Assembly: GCF_010894405.1 (NCBI RefSeq)
Contig: NZ_JAAIYA010000002.1
Coordinates: 186,001-250,000 of the forward strand
Source of the DNA: Pyxidicoccus caerfyrddinensis
GTDB lineage: Bacteria; Myxococcota; Myxococcia; Myxococcales; Myxococcaceae
DNA length: 64,000 bases
Direction of reading: 5' to 3'
In this document: in pieces, positions 1-10,580 of the stretch
How positions within the stretch are numbered: the first letter of the stretch is position 1
Layout of the letters: every line of letters starts with the position of its first letter
Translations under genes and position numbers: made by a program
Notes under the pieces: model-generated
Database searches by the model: none
The model's input: only the letters and a program-made list of their open reading frames with translations
What the model was told of the DNA's origin: nothing

Positions 1-1
1 G

Positions 2-475
2 GCGGCGGTGGGGCTCGCGCTCCTGTCCCTCCATGGCGCGTGGGTGCTGGCGCGGGCCCGCGTGCTGCGGGTCCTCGAGGCCCATGCGCGGGTCGGCACC
101 TATGTGCAGGTGCTCATGGCGATGGGCGTGCTGGGGCTCCTGGGACTGCACCTCCTCTACACGGAGGGGAGGCCCGCCCTGGGGACGTTCTGCCTGGGGC
201 TGGCCGCGTGGCTCGGAGGTCTCGGCCTGCGTGTCGTGCCCGCCCTCTTCCTGGGAGGTGACAGCTTCATCGACCCGCTGGGCCGGCGGACGCGCTTCTC
301 GGAGCTGGAGTGGTTCAGCCTGCACAAGCAGGAGGAGGGCCTGCCCCGCGTGCTCCTCCTGGCGGGGCGCGGCATGGCGCTGCACCTGGAGGCCCGGCTC
401 GCCGACGCGGACGCCGGCACCGTGCGCGGGAAGCTCCTCCAGGCGGGACTCGCCTCGCGCCCGGGGCGGCCCTGA
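2..475 (+). CDS. Membrane protein of unknown function, 5' end outside the window
   Basis: The frame is open to the left edge, so the real start may lie upstream; a GTG at 8 is the first start inside. The visible part has two to three hydrophobic segments (roughly residues 1-20, 35-55 and 58-80), then a soluble tail of about 75 residues with alternating polar and hydrophobic strands. Helices followed by a small strand-rich tail recall bacterial PH-like membrane proteins, but that is only a pattern impression. Its stop lies 3 bases from the stop of the convergent gene on the minus strand. Function unknown. Confidence 0.6.
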   Translation, partial: AAVGLALLSLHGAWVLARARVLRVLEAHARVGTYVQVLMAMGVLGLLGLHLLYTEGRPALGTFCLGLAAWLGGLGLRVVPALFLGGDSFIDPLGRRTRFSELEWFSLHKQEEGLPRVLLLAGRGMALHLEARLADADAGTVRGKLLQAGLASRPGRP

Positions 476-478
476 CGC

Positions 479-1069
479 TCAGGGCGCCGCCGCGCCCTTC
501 CAGGGGTCTCCCCGGGTGCCGAAGGCGACGAGCTGGAAGGGCTGGGGCCCGGACACGCGGACCAGTCCCAGCGCGGGCACCGAGGCAGACCACTCCGCGG
601 TGAGCCCCTCCGGATAGGAGTACTCCGTCACCTCGAGCTTCCGGCCGGCGACCGTCTCCGTGCCCCGTCGGAGCACGCGAGGCTGCCGCGGCGGCTGCTT
701 CGCGTCGGCGAAGGCGTCCGAGGATTCGCGCGGAGTCTGTCCGGGCACCAGCACCCGCAGCAGGAGCACCTTGTCGGCCGTGAAGCGCTCTCCCTCGACG
801 AGGAAGTGCAGGGCGACGCGGCCCGTGGAGGGCACCTCGATTTCGAGGAGGAGCCACCGGCCGCTCCGGCCGCCGTGCTTCCCGGGCGCACCGACCCTGA
901 CCACGAACTGCGTGGGCCCGTCCGAGGACTCCGCCACGTAGCGCGCCCAGCCGCCCTCGCGGACGACGAGCGGCAGTCCGAGCATCCCTCCGGGTGCGGA
1001 CTCCTGGGCGCGCACCGGTGAGGCCAGGAGGCACAGCAGTGCTCCCATGACAACCCATGCCCTGCTCAT
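479..1069 (-). CDS. Secreted protein of unknown function
   Basis: The start at 1069 gives a 196-residue protein with a clean Sec signal peptide (hydrophobic ALLCLLASPVRAQ, cleavage after AQ); the longer upstream frame is rich in Pro and Arg and looks non-coding. The mature part is strand-rich (WLLLEIEVP, VALHFLVEG, VLLLRVLVPG) and has no cysteines, no membrane segment and no motif I recognise. Its pattern of W-x2-Y near the N-terminus, then paired strands and a closing 'EWSASVPALGLV' segment resembles the product of the divergent gene starting at 1135, so the two may be distant paralogues sharing a 65-base promoter region. Function unknown. Confidence 0.7.
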   Translation of the reverse strand: MSRAWVVMGALLCLLASPVRAQESAPGGMLGLPLVVREGGWARYVAESSDGPTQFVVRVGAPGKHGGRSGRWLLLEIEVPSTGRVALHFLVEGERFTADKVLLLRVLVPGQTPRESSDAFADAKQPPRQPRVLRRGTETVAGRKLEVTEYSYPEGLTAEWSASVPALGLVRVSGPQPFQLVAFGTRGDPWKGAAAP

Positions 1070-1134
1070 TGACGCTCTCCGATGTCTGGCTTTTGTCTCG
1101 AATCCAAGACAGGGCCCTTGATAGTGTGGCTTCC

Positions 1135-1872
1135 ATGGCCCGCCTTCCGACGGTGTTGCTCTGCGGCAAGCTGTTGCTTGGCACGACGGTGGCGCTGGCC
1201 GCTGACGGCGGCGCCGCGGGGCCTGGGGCGGCTCCCATGACCGACGCCGGCACTCCGGCGCTGGAGGATGGGGGCACCGTCGTGGACCCTTCGCGCCTGG
1301 CCGAGGCGCGGGCCCTGGTCCCTCCACCGCTGCTCTACGGCACGTTCCAGCCCGTGGTCGGCACCTGGGTGGAGTACGAGTTCAGCTCGAAGCAGGGGCG
1401 CTTCCCGGTGCGCGCCGCCGTCGTGGGCGAGGCGATTCGCCGCGAGGATGGCAGCCCGCTGTACCAGGTGGAGCTGGACTACGGCACGAAGCCGCGCACG
1501 CTGGTGGTGGTCTGGGTCATCGGGGGCACGCGCCCCATGGTGGAGCGGCTGGCCGTCTCCGTCCCGCCCAATGCGCCCATCTCCATTCCCGTCGACCTGT
1601 ACATGGACCAGCCCGAGCTGCGAGGCGCGCTGACGGCGGAGACGGACACCGAGCTGCGGGGCGGTGCCTTCGCGGGAAGGGCTCGCCAGCGCACCTTCCG
1701 GCGGGAGACAGGGGCCGCGGTGACGGTGGTCTCCACGCCGAAGGTGCCGGTGTTCGGCGTGGAGTCCATCCGTGACACCGAGGCCACCTGGGTGGCCCGG
1801 AAGACGGGCACCGGCGCCCGCCCGGAGCTGGGCTCGGTGCCCATCGCCATCCCCCGGACGCCGGGACAATAG
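1135..1872 (+). CDS. Secreted protein of unknown function
   Basis: The ATG at 1135 starts a 245-residue protein with a signal peptide (VLLCGKLLLGTTVALAADGG). The N-terminal mature part is low-complexity Gly/Ala/Pro; the rest is strand-rich, with WVEYEFSS, YQVELDYG and LVVVWVIGG segments. Upstream in-frame codons from 1057 would overlap the divergent gene and weaken the signal peptide, so they were left out. It is divergent from the gene ending at 479, which has a similar strand pattern, and convergent with the pilin-like gene at 1887. No catalytic motif is visible and no function is assigned. Confidence 0.7.
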   Translation: MARLPTVLLCGKLLLGTTVALAADGGAAGPGAAPMTDAGTPALEDGGTVVDPSRLAEARALVPPPLLYGTFQPVVGTWVEYEFSSKQGRFPVRAAVVGEAIRREDGSPLYQVELDYGTKPRTLVVVWVIGGTRPMVERLAVSVPPNAPISIPVDLYMDQPELRGALTAETDTELRGGAFAGRARQRTFRRETGAAVTVVSTPKVPVFGVESIRDTEATWVARKTGTGARPELGSVPIAIPRTPGQ

Positions 1873-1886
1873 GGGGCCGGCGCCGC

Positions 1887-2087
1887 TCAACCCAGCGGGT
1901 ACCCGAGCACGATGTAGAACCCGCACACGTACATGGTGAAGGCCGCGAACATGTCCGGCGCGAAGGTGGTGATGCCGAGCGCGCCGAGCATCAGCACCAT
2001 CAGCAACAGTGAGAACTCCGCGGCGGCCTGACCGCGCGAGCGGGAGCGCACGAGCCAGCGGTACGAGCGGGAAAGCCATCCGTTCAT
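1887..2087 (-). CDS. Flp/TadE-like small pseudopilin
   Basis: A 66-residue protein with a short basic leader ending in Gly, then QAAAEF followed by a long hydrophobic helix (SLLLMVLMLGALGITTFAP). The Gly-cleavage site with Glu at mature position 5 is the hallmark of class III (type IVb) prepilins handled by a TadV-type peptidase. It is the last gene of a five-gene minus-strand cluster and overlaps the upstream gene by 4 bases (ATGA), which implies coupled translation. A second hydrophobic stretch near the C-terminus is unusual for Flp and more like a small TadE-type minor pilin. It probably sits in the inner membrane or a pilus-like fibre. Confidence 0.65.
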   Translation of the reverse strand: MNGWLSRSYRWLVRSRSRGQAAAEFSLLLMVLMLGALGITTFAPDMFAAFTMYVCGFYIVLGYPLG

Positions 2088-2932
2088 GGTGGGTGCTCCT
2101 CGGTCGACGGGGTCCGCTCCAGGACCAGGGTGACGAGCGATTCGGGCAGTCCGTCCTTCGCGACGGGGGAGAGCGAGAGGGAGAGGTGCTCGCCGGGCCG
2201 CTCGAAGTCGCGCAGCTCCACGCCGTGCTCCGCGGAGCGCGAGTCCACCTGCGAGAAGCCGCGCTCCCGGAGCTGCGCGAGGTAGAAGCCGGCGAGCATG
2301 CTCGGGGTGCCGGGAGCCACCTCGGTGACGGTGGTGCTTCCCTCCGAGGGGCCCGGGTTGCGGTCGTCGACCCGCAGCACCGTCATCGCGCCGGGAGGGC
2401 GGGGCAGCGAGTCCGGCACGCTGCTCTTGAGGTGGACGCCCTCGGGGGCATCGACGATGGAGGGGAAGACCATGGTGCGCGGCTCCTTGCCGCCCAGTCC
2501 GATGGCCGTGACGGAGACGAGCGCGCCGCGGGTGGCGTCGTAGTAGTTGACCGCTCCGCCCCCGGTCCCGTCCGGCTGGTTGACGACGCGGTGCCCGCGT
2601 CGGCGGAACTCGCGGGCGTAGAACTCGAGCACCTCGGCGGCGGGGCTCGTCGTCTCGAAGTACGCCATCTCCATCGGGTTGCCGTTGGCCTCCAGGCGCC
2701 CCATGGGGATGACGGTGGCCTTCGGATAGTCCGGGAAGAGGCGCTGCATGCGGCCCGTCCCCACCCGCGGCACGGGCTGCACGGGGGGTGGGAAGGCTGG
2801 CGCCAGCGTGGGCGCGGGGACGGGTGGGGGCGGAGGCTCGCGCAGCAGGGCCGCGGTGGCCACCAGCAGCAGCAGTCCCCCCAGGCCGACCCAGCGCGTG
2901 AGGTGGCCCGTCCGGTCCGACAGCGGCTTCAT
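2084..2932 (-). CDS. Membrane-anchored protein of the Tad-like cluster
   Basis: The start at 2932 gives 282 residues: a short cytoplasmic stretch, one transmembrane helix at about residues 15-32 (LGGLLLLVATAALL), a Pro-rich linker and a periplasmic domain. That domain seems to contain two similar halves, each with a 'xxFYxxxxxxRGxxxV' pattern (EFYAREFRRRGHRVV and GFYLAQLRERGFSQV), suggesting a duplicated alpha/beta module. It is preceded by a TadE-like gene 43 bases upstream and overlaps the pilin-like gene downstream. A role in assembly or stability of the pseudopilus is inferred only from position. Confidence 0.6.
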   Translation of the reverse strand: MKPLSDRTGHLTRWVGLGGLLLLVATAALLREPPPPPVPAPTLAPAFPPPVQPVPRVGTGRMQRLFPDYPKATVIPMGRLEANGNPMEMAYFETTSPAAEVLEFYAREFRRRGHRVVNQPDGTGGGAVNYYDATRGALVSVTAIGLGGKEPRTMVFPSIVDAPEGVHLKSSVPDSLPRPPGAMTVLRVDDRNPGPSEGSTTVTEVAPGTPSMLAGFYLAQLRERGFSQVDSRSAEHGVELRDFERPGEHLSLSLSPVAKDGLPESLVTLVLERTPSTEEHPP

Positions 2933-2975
2933 GTGTCCGTGGCTCCGTACCGCGCGGGCCGCAGGCCGGTGCGCA

Positions 2976-4112
2976 TCACTCGCACGCGTTGGCTCCTCCG
3001 TAGTTGTGGTAGCCGCGGGCCATGGCTCCGAGGGTGGAGGGGTCCGCATAGACGGACTCGGGGGCCTCGGACTTGATGGCGCCCTGGAAGAACGCGCCGC
3101 GGCAGTTGTAGGCGCGCATGGGCCAGTTGTCGCCGTAGTCGGTGCGGCTGACGAGGCCCCGCTTCTGCTTGATGGCCTGCGGCTCACAGCTGTTGAAACA
3201 GCCCCGGGTGTCATTGCGCCAGTAGGCCGCCTGGAGCACGTCTCCTGGCACCGTGCGGGTGGGGCGCGTGGCCGGGTAGTGGCCATTCGCGCCCACCTCG
3301 CGCATCAGCACCGAGTCCCGCATGTAGGAATCGTCGAGCGGGTAGTCCAGCCCGAGCACCGAGAGCATGTTGCCGATGGCGTTCAGCGCGCCTCCGCCCC
3401 CTTGTGCCAGGCCCGCGTAGACGATGCGGCTCGTCCGGTCGTAGGTGTGCTGCTCCACGATGGGGTAGCTGTTGTTCGGGTCGTCTCCGGGCGCCCAGGC
3501 GCGCCACGTGTCATGGAAGACGTAGAACTCCTCGGTGAAGTGGAGGTCCAGCCACGGGCCATCGAAGCCGGTGGTGTAGAGGGCAATCTGGCTGGGGATG
3601 ATGCCGTTCTCGATGTGGACCTCCACCGTCGTCCGGACGGCCCCCTTGCTCGGGTCCAGGTCCATCTGCCGGGCGACCGCCTCCGCGGTGCCGCCGAGCG
3701 CACCGGCGGCCGCGCCCAGCAGCCCGCCGGCGCCTCCCAGGCCGCCCCGCTCCGATATCCCTTCGGACTTGAGGGGCGCCGGGGCGTCCTCCGCTTGGAC
3801 GGTGAGGGTGAGCCGGTTGCGGTAGGCCGTTCCCAGCTCCCCCGTCTTCGTCGAGCCGTCGAGGTCCTTGTAGCGCGCATAGGCCTCGGCGGCGATGGCG
3901 TCCACGTCCTGGCGCACCGTGCGCTCGAAGGACACATAGCGCGCCACCTCCGCGGCCTTGAGGCGGACGCGTTGCACTTCCCAGAAGTAGTTCGCCCAGA
4001 GGACCAGCACCACCAGCATGGGGGCCAGCAGCGCGAGCTCCACCGTCGCCGCACCCCGCTGGCGTCGGTGCCTGGGGGCGCTCGAGAGGCACCGGTCAGT
4101 AGCTGAGCGCAT
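2976..4112 (-). CDS. TadE-like pilus assembly protein
   Basis: A 378-residue protein. A basic leader (RHRRQRG) is followed by AATVELALLAPMLVVLVLW, a prepilin-like helix with Glu at position 5 after the Gly, as in the TadE/TadF minor pseudopilins of Flp pilus systems. A large extracytoplasmic domain of more than 300 residues follows, with an 'NYGGANACE' end and several Cys that may pair. The start overlaps the end of the upstream gene by 17 bases. Within the family, TadE proteins help assemble or tether the Flp fibre; no Tad ATPase or secretin is in this window, so the machinery must be elsewhere or the proteins have another surface role. Confidence 0.7.
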   Translation of the reverse strand: MRSATDRCLSSAPRHRRQRGAATVELALLAPMLVVLVLWANYFWEVQRVRLKAAEVARYVSFERTVRQDVDAIAAEAYARYKDLDGSTKTGELGTAYRNRLTLTVQAEDAPAPLKSEGISERGGLGGAGGLLGAAAGALGGTAEAVARQMDLDPSKGAVRTTVEVHIENGIIPSQIALYTTGFDGPWLDLHFTEEFYVFHDTWRAWAPGDDPNNSYPIVEQHTYDRTSRIVYAGLAQGGGGALNAIGNMLSVLGLDYPLDDSYMRDSVLMREVGANGHYPATRPTRTVPGDVLQAAYWRNDTRGCFNSCEPQAIKQKRGLVSRTDYGDNWPMRAYNCRGAFFQGAIKSEAPESVYADPSTLGAMARGYHNYGGANACE

Positions 4113-5718
4113 TGCTGAAGTCCCTGTCGGAGATGTCCCACTCGGGAATGAACGCCTTCAGCATCTTCTCTTCCCAGTGCGTCTTCACGGGCGCCAGGCG
4201 CGCCGTCCAGAGCGGGTTGAAGAAGTTGGGTTCCTCCTTCCAGTCGCCCGGGCGGTGATAGATGGCGCGGCCCACCGCCATCGCCATCATGCCTCCCGTC
4301 TTCTTCCGGAAGGCCCAGGCATCGACGTCCCGCTCGCCGTTGAGGCCGCCCACGGCCTGCCACGTCATGTCGAGGAAGCCGCCTCCAATGCCTTCGTCCG
4401 GGTCATCGCGCTTTTTGGAGCCCTGCCCCTCCATGAAGGCGTTCCGGGAGAGGTTCTCCATGTGGAAGGGTTTGTCCTCCCTGTCGTCGGCGGGCATCAT
4501 GTCCTTGGTCAGGATGATGATGTTGCACGGGTAGCTGAAGTGGTTCTGCCAGGGTTTGATGAAGCTCGTGTCCGACGTCAGGAAGGGCGTGATGCCCGTC
4601 CAGCGGTGATGCCGGTCGGTCTTGGTGGAGCCATTCTCCTGGTGGAACCCATCCCGGGCGTCCGCGGCGGCGCGGAAGCGCAGCTCGAAGAGGGTCTTCC
4701 AGGGGAAGATGCCGAAGCACCCCGCGCGCGCCTCAATCTTGACGTCGTCCGAGGCGAAGAGCTGGTCCTTGCGGTTGCCCTCGAAGGTCTCCGAGAAGCT
4801 CTTGATTTGACTGTCGGCCACCTTGTCGATGCGGACCTGCCCGATGAGGATGCAGAGGTTGAGGTCCCACCTGCGCCCGATGAGGAAGGGGCCCTTGCCC
4901 ACCGCGGTCCACTCCCGCCGCACGGCGTTGGCCAGGTTGCCCATCAGCAGCCGGTACTTCGCCATGTCCGGGTCGGAGAGCGCGTTGTCCTTGAGCAGCT
5001 TCGAGCGCTGCCGGAGCCCCGTCGGGTCGGTCAGGCTGAAGCTGGTCTCGCTGCTGTGGGGGCCATCGTCGATGGCGTGGAGGAAGTTCTTCATGTTGGA
5101 GAAGTTGGCGATGTCGTTCCCGTCCAGCGTCTCCTGGTCCGGGAGGGAGCTGCCCGACGTGACGAAGCCCGGCCGGGCATTGGGGTCCGTGCCCTGGTAG
5201 ACGCCGTTCGGGTCTTTGGCCAGGAACAGGTCCTTCACGGTGCCGAGCATCATCGCTTCCTGGGCGAGCCAGAGCGCGACATTGAGCCCTGTCAATATGG
5301 GTATCAGGACGCGGGCAACTGTCTCCACCGCGGTCTTCCACACCCGGATGGCCTGCTCCACCGCCGCGAAGATGGCGCCGATGCCTGGAATGACCTTGAG
5401 CACGCTCGCCGCGACGCGGACGGTCTGGTCCAGGTACACGGCGTGGCTCACATAGGACATCACCGTGAGCATGGCCGAGTAGTGCACGATCATCGCGCGG
5501 TTGGTGTAGGCCAGGAAGTTGTAGGCCCGGGCCTCCTTCACCGCGAAGGAGTAGGCCTGTGCGTCGGCGGCGTCCTGGAGCTTTATCTTCTCGTAGACGC
5601 CGTGCCCGATGCTCACGGACGCCATCACGCTGACGGCCAGCACCAGCATGGCCACGGCGCCGATGACCATGGCCTGCCCACGTTCGTCACGGCGCAGCCT
5701 TCTCAAGAGGCCAAACAT
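4096..5718 (-). CDS. TadG-like pilus assembly protein
   Basis: The start at 5718 gives 540 residues beginning with RDERGQAMVIGAVAMLVLAV, a TadG-type N-terminal helix that has the Gly-Gln of the cleavage site but lacks the Glu5 seen in its neighbours. A long extracytoplasmic region follows, with another hydrophobic segment near residues 125-160 (VIPGIGAIFAAVEQ, VLIPILTGLNVALWL). TadG proteins anchor Flp pili and often carry a VWA domain, but no metal-site motif (DxSxS) is visible here. It lies between two TadE-like genes with 28-base and overlapping junctions, so the set is one operon. Confidence 0.65.
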   Translation of the reverse strand: MFGLLRRLRRDERGQAMVIGAVAMLVLAVSVMASVSIGHGVYEKIKLQDAADAQAYSFAVKEARAYNFLAYTNRAMIVHYSAMLTVMSYVSHAVYLDQTVRVAASVLKVIPGIGAIFAAVEQAIRVWKTAVETVARVLIPILTGLNVALWLAQEAMMLGTVKDLFLAKDPNGVYQGTDPNARPGFVTSGSSLPDQETLDGNDIANFSNMKNFLHAIDDGPHSSETSFSLTDPTGLRQRSKLLKDNALSDPDMAKYRLLMGNLANAVRREWTAVGKGPFLIGRRWDLNLCILIGQVRIDKVADSQIKSFSETFEGNRKDQLFASDDVKIEARAGCFGIFPWKTLFELRFRAAADARDGFHQENGSTKTDRHHRWTGITPFLTSDTSFIKPWQNHFSYPCNIIILTKDMMPADDREDKPFHMENLSRNAFMEGQGSKKRDDPDEGIGGGFLDMTWQAVGGLNGERDVDAWAFRKKTGGMMAMAVGRAIYHRPGDWKEEPNFFNPLWTARLAPVKTHWEEKMLKAFIPEWDISDRDFSNALSY

Positions 5719-5746
5719 TGAACTCCCGTCCGGGTCGTCCGGCGGC

Positions 5747-6580
5747 TCAGGTGTCGGTGGCGCAGCGGCCCGGTCCGTACCGGTCGTTGCCCAGGAGGTT
5801 GGACTGCATGCGCATGGACCAGGTGGAGACCAGGGGCATGACGTACCGGCCGCTCTCCGCCTGTCTGGCCACGCCTTCGAAGTCTCCACCCCGCTCGGCG
5901 CCCCGGCGCTCCAGGTATTGCGTGGCGGACTGTCCCCCGACGCGCTTGTTCTCGAACTGCACGCCGCGCAGTCCGTCCAGGTACTCACGTCCCATGTAGA
6001 AGCTGTGGAGCTGCCAGTTCGCGAAGGGGATGCGCAGCTCGTAGAAGTAGGTCAGCCGCACCGAGAGCAGGTTGGCCTCGATGACGCGGTCGTCCCGCAC
6101 GTCGTCGTAGTCAATCTCCCGCCCCTGCATGTGGGAGCCGTAGGTGCCGAACAGGCTGGAGAGCTGGCTCTTCTTCGGGTTGACCACCTCCACCCGAAAC
6201 AGGGGCAGGTTGCCCTGCGGATAGAACGTGTCGCGGGGCGGCAGTCCCTGGGCCGTGAAGACCGCGGCGGTGTACGCCCGATTGACCTCGATGGTCCGGT
6301 CCAGGGTGTCGACACGACCCGCGATGACGCCCCGCAGGGGCCCCACGGTGGGAAGCAGCGCCACCATCGCGGACCGCTCCATGATGCCGCAGTCCCCATG
6401 GTTGACGATGCCGGCCCGCGCGGCACGGTAGGCGCCGTACTCCGTCATCAGCCGCGCGTGGTGCACCATGCCGAGCTGGATGATGCCCAGCACGAGGAAG
6501 ACCATCATCGGGACCACGAGCGCGGTCTCGACGGCGACCTGGCCTGACTGAGAGGAATTGGGTCGGCGAGTCGGGTGCAT
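5747..6580 (-). CDS. TadE-family pseudopilin, first gene of the cluster
   Basis: A 277-residue protein with leader RRPNSSQSG followed by QVAVETALVVPMMVFLVLGI, a class III prepilin-like helix with Glu at +5. The downstream part starts with a typical TadE segment (LGMVHHARLMTEYGAYRAAR) and continues into a strand-rich extracytoplasmic domain that ends in a short Cys-containing tail. It is the promoter-proximal gene of the minus-strand Tad-like operon; the 200-base space to the divergent gene at 6779 is locally AT-rich (about 6640-6720) and probably holds promoters for both directions. Confidence 0.7.
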   Translation of the reverse strand: MHPTRRPNSSQSGQVAVETALVVPMMVFLVLGIIQLGMVHHARLMTEYGAYRAARAGIVNHGDCGIMERSAMVALLPTVGPLRGVIAGRVDTLDRTIEVNRAYTAAVFTAQGLPPRDTFYPQGNLPLFRVEVVNPKKSQLSSLFGTYGSHMQGREIDYDDVRDDRVIEANLLSVRLTYFYELRIPFANWQLHSFYMGREYLDGLRGVQFENKRVGGQSATQYLERRGAERGGDFEGVARQAESGRYVMPLVSTWSMRMQSNLLGNDRYGPGRCATDT

Positions 6581-6778
6581 GACCCCTCAAACGCTTGTAG
6601 TGGATTGCCCTTAGTCTGGCCCGCGTCTGAAGGCCTGGTGCAATTGTACTGCAAGTATTTGTAAGGGAATGCCCTCGTGTCTGGTTTGTCTGTCCGCCGG
6701 GCGACAGTCCTTTTTCTCGTAACTTGATTGCGCTACCCTGGAAGGTCGAACCGCCTTGGAGCACTGGGGGGTGACGCG

Positions 6779-7627
6779 ATGAGATACGCGGAGCCGGAGA
6801 CGGTGGAGGAGGGGCTCGCACTCCTCTCCACCCACGATGATGCGCGCTGCCTCGCGGGAGGCGCCTCGCTGGTGTCGAGGATGAACGCGGGCCAGGTCGC
6901 GCCCGCGATGCTGGTCAGCCTGCACCGCATCGACGAGCTGGCCACCACCACGGAGAGCGCGGAGGGGCTCTGGCTGGGCGCCATGTCCATCCACCGCGCC
7001 GTGGCCACCGAGGCGCGCCTGCGCGGGGCCATGGAGGTGGTCCGCAGCGCGGCGAGCCAGCTCGCGCACCCGGCCATCCGCAACATGGCCACGCTGGGCG
7101 GCTCCCTGTGCCTCGCCGACCCGAAGACGGAGCTGCCCGCGGCCCTGGTCGCCGCCTCGGCCCGCGTCGAAGTCGCGGGCCCCGCCGGCCGGCGGAGCCT
7201 CCCCGTCGAGCAGCTCCTCGTGGGCGCCTTCCAGACGTCCCTGGGGAAGGGCGAGCTGCTCACGCGCGTCTTCCTCCCCCGGGGCCTCGGCGGCGCGGTG
7301 GGCCACCACCTCCGGTTCAGCCGCGTGTCCGCCGACTACCCCACGGTGTCCGTGTCGCTGGTGCTGGCGATGGACGGCGAGACGTGCAGTCACGCGCGCG
7401 TGGTGCTGGGCTCGTGTGGCCCCGTGCCCCTCCACGTGGACGCGGCGGACGCGGTGCTCGTGGGCAGCAGGCTGGAGGCGCGCGACGTGGCCGAGGCGGG
7501 ACGGCTCCTCGTCCAGGCCTCGGCGCCCCTCGATGATGTCCGTGGCTCGGCGGAGTACCGGCGCATGCTCATTCCGCGCCTGCTCGGCCGCGCCCTGTCC
7601 CAGGCCCGGGAGCTGGCCCATGTCTGA
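6779..7627 (+). CDS. FAD-binding subunit of a xanthine/CO dehydrogenase-type enzyme
   Basis: A 282-residue medium subunit of the molybdo-flavoenzyme family (CoxM/CutM/XdhC-like). The start at 6779 follows a GGGGGG stretch. The two FAD-contact signatures are present in family order: [14 protein letters not shown] near residue 25, where Thr of the usual AGGT is replaced by Ala, and [15 protein letters not shown] near residue 100. The C-terminal CO_deh_flav_C part follows. Electrons would pass from the Mo site through 2Fe-2S clusters to this FAD and then to an acceptor. The stop overlaps the start of the iron-sulfur subunit by 8 bases, giving gene order M-S-L as in aerobic CO dehydrogenase clusters. 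Substrate unknown. Confidence 0.85.
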   Translation: MRYAEPETVEEGLALLSTHDDARCLAGGASLVSRMNAGQVAPAMLVSLHRIDELATTTESAEGLWLGAMSIHRAVATEARLRGAMEVVRSAASQLAHPAIRNMATLGGSLCLADPKTELPAALVAASARVEVAGPAGRRSLPVEQLLVGAFQTSLGKGELLTRVFLPRGLGGAVGHHLRFSRVSADYPTVSVSLVLAMDGETCSHARVVLGSCGPVPLHVDAADAVLVGSRLEARDVAEAGRLLVQASAPLDDVRGSAEYRRMLIPRLLGRALSQARELAHV

Positions 7628-8086
7628 CAAGGTTTCCCTCTCACTCACCATCAACGGCGCGCAGCACGCGCTCACGGTGGCCCCGGAGCGGACGCTGCTG
7701 GACGTGCTGCGCGAGGAACTCCGCATGACGGGCACCCGGCGCGGCTGCGACGCGGGGGACTGCGGGGCGTGCACCGTCCTCGTGGATGGCCTGCCCATGC
7801 TCTCGTGCCTGTCCCTGCCCGCGCGGCTGGGCGGCCGTGACATCCGCACCATCGAAGGCGTGGAGTCCGGCGGCGAGTTGCATCCGGTGCAGCGCGCCCT
7901 GGTCCAGCACGGCGCGGTGCAGTGCGGCTTCTGCATGTCCGGCATCGTCCTGGCCGCGAAGGCGCTGCTCGCGCGCAACCCGTCCCCCACGCTGGATGAA
8001 GTCAGACACGCGCTCGGCAGCAACGTGTGCCGGTGCTCGGGCTATGCCCGCGTCGTGGAGGCCATTGCCTCGGTGGGAGGGCGTCC

Positions 8087-8090
<4 letters not shown>
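7620..8090 (+). CDS. 2Fe-2S subunit of a xanthine/CO dehydrogenase-type enzyme
   Basis: A 156-residue small subunit with both cluster motifs of the family: a plant-ferredoxin type [12 protein letters not shown] followed by a further Cys (MLSC), and an alpha-helical domain with QCGFCMSG and NVCRCSGY. Length and cysteine spacing match CoxS/XdhC-type subunits. It relays electrons between the Mo cofactor of the large subunit and the FAD subunit. The start lies inside the end of the FAD subunit gene and its own stop overlaps the large-subunit ATG (ATGA), so all three are translationally coupled. Confidence 0.9.
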
Positions 8091-10432
<2,342 letters not shown>

Positions 10433-10580
10433 GTCCGGGTGACGGGTCGGCGTGAGAGACGACTGCCGCCCGCACGCTCGGAGAGGGGACTGCCCTCGGG
10501 GGCGATTGTCGGCTGCCGGAAAGGCTTTCCCCCGGCGAAAGGGTGGGGCGCGGACGGGCTGTTAACGTCGGGTGCCTCCC

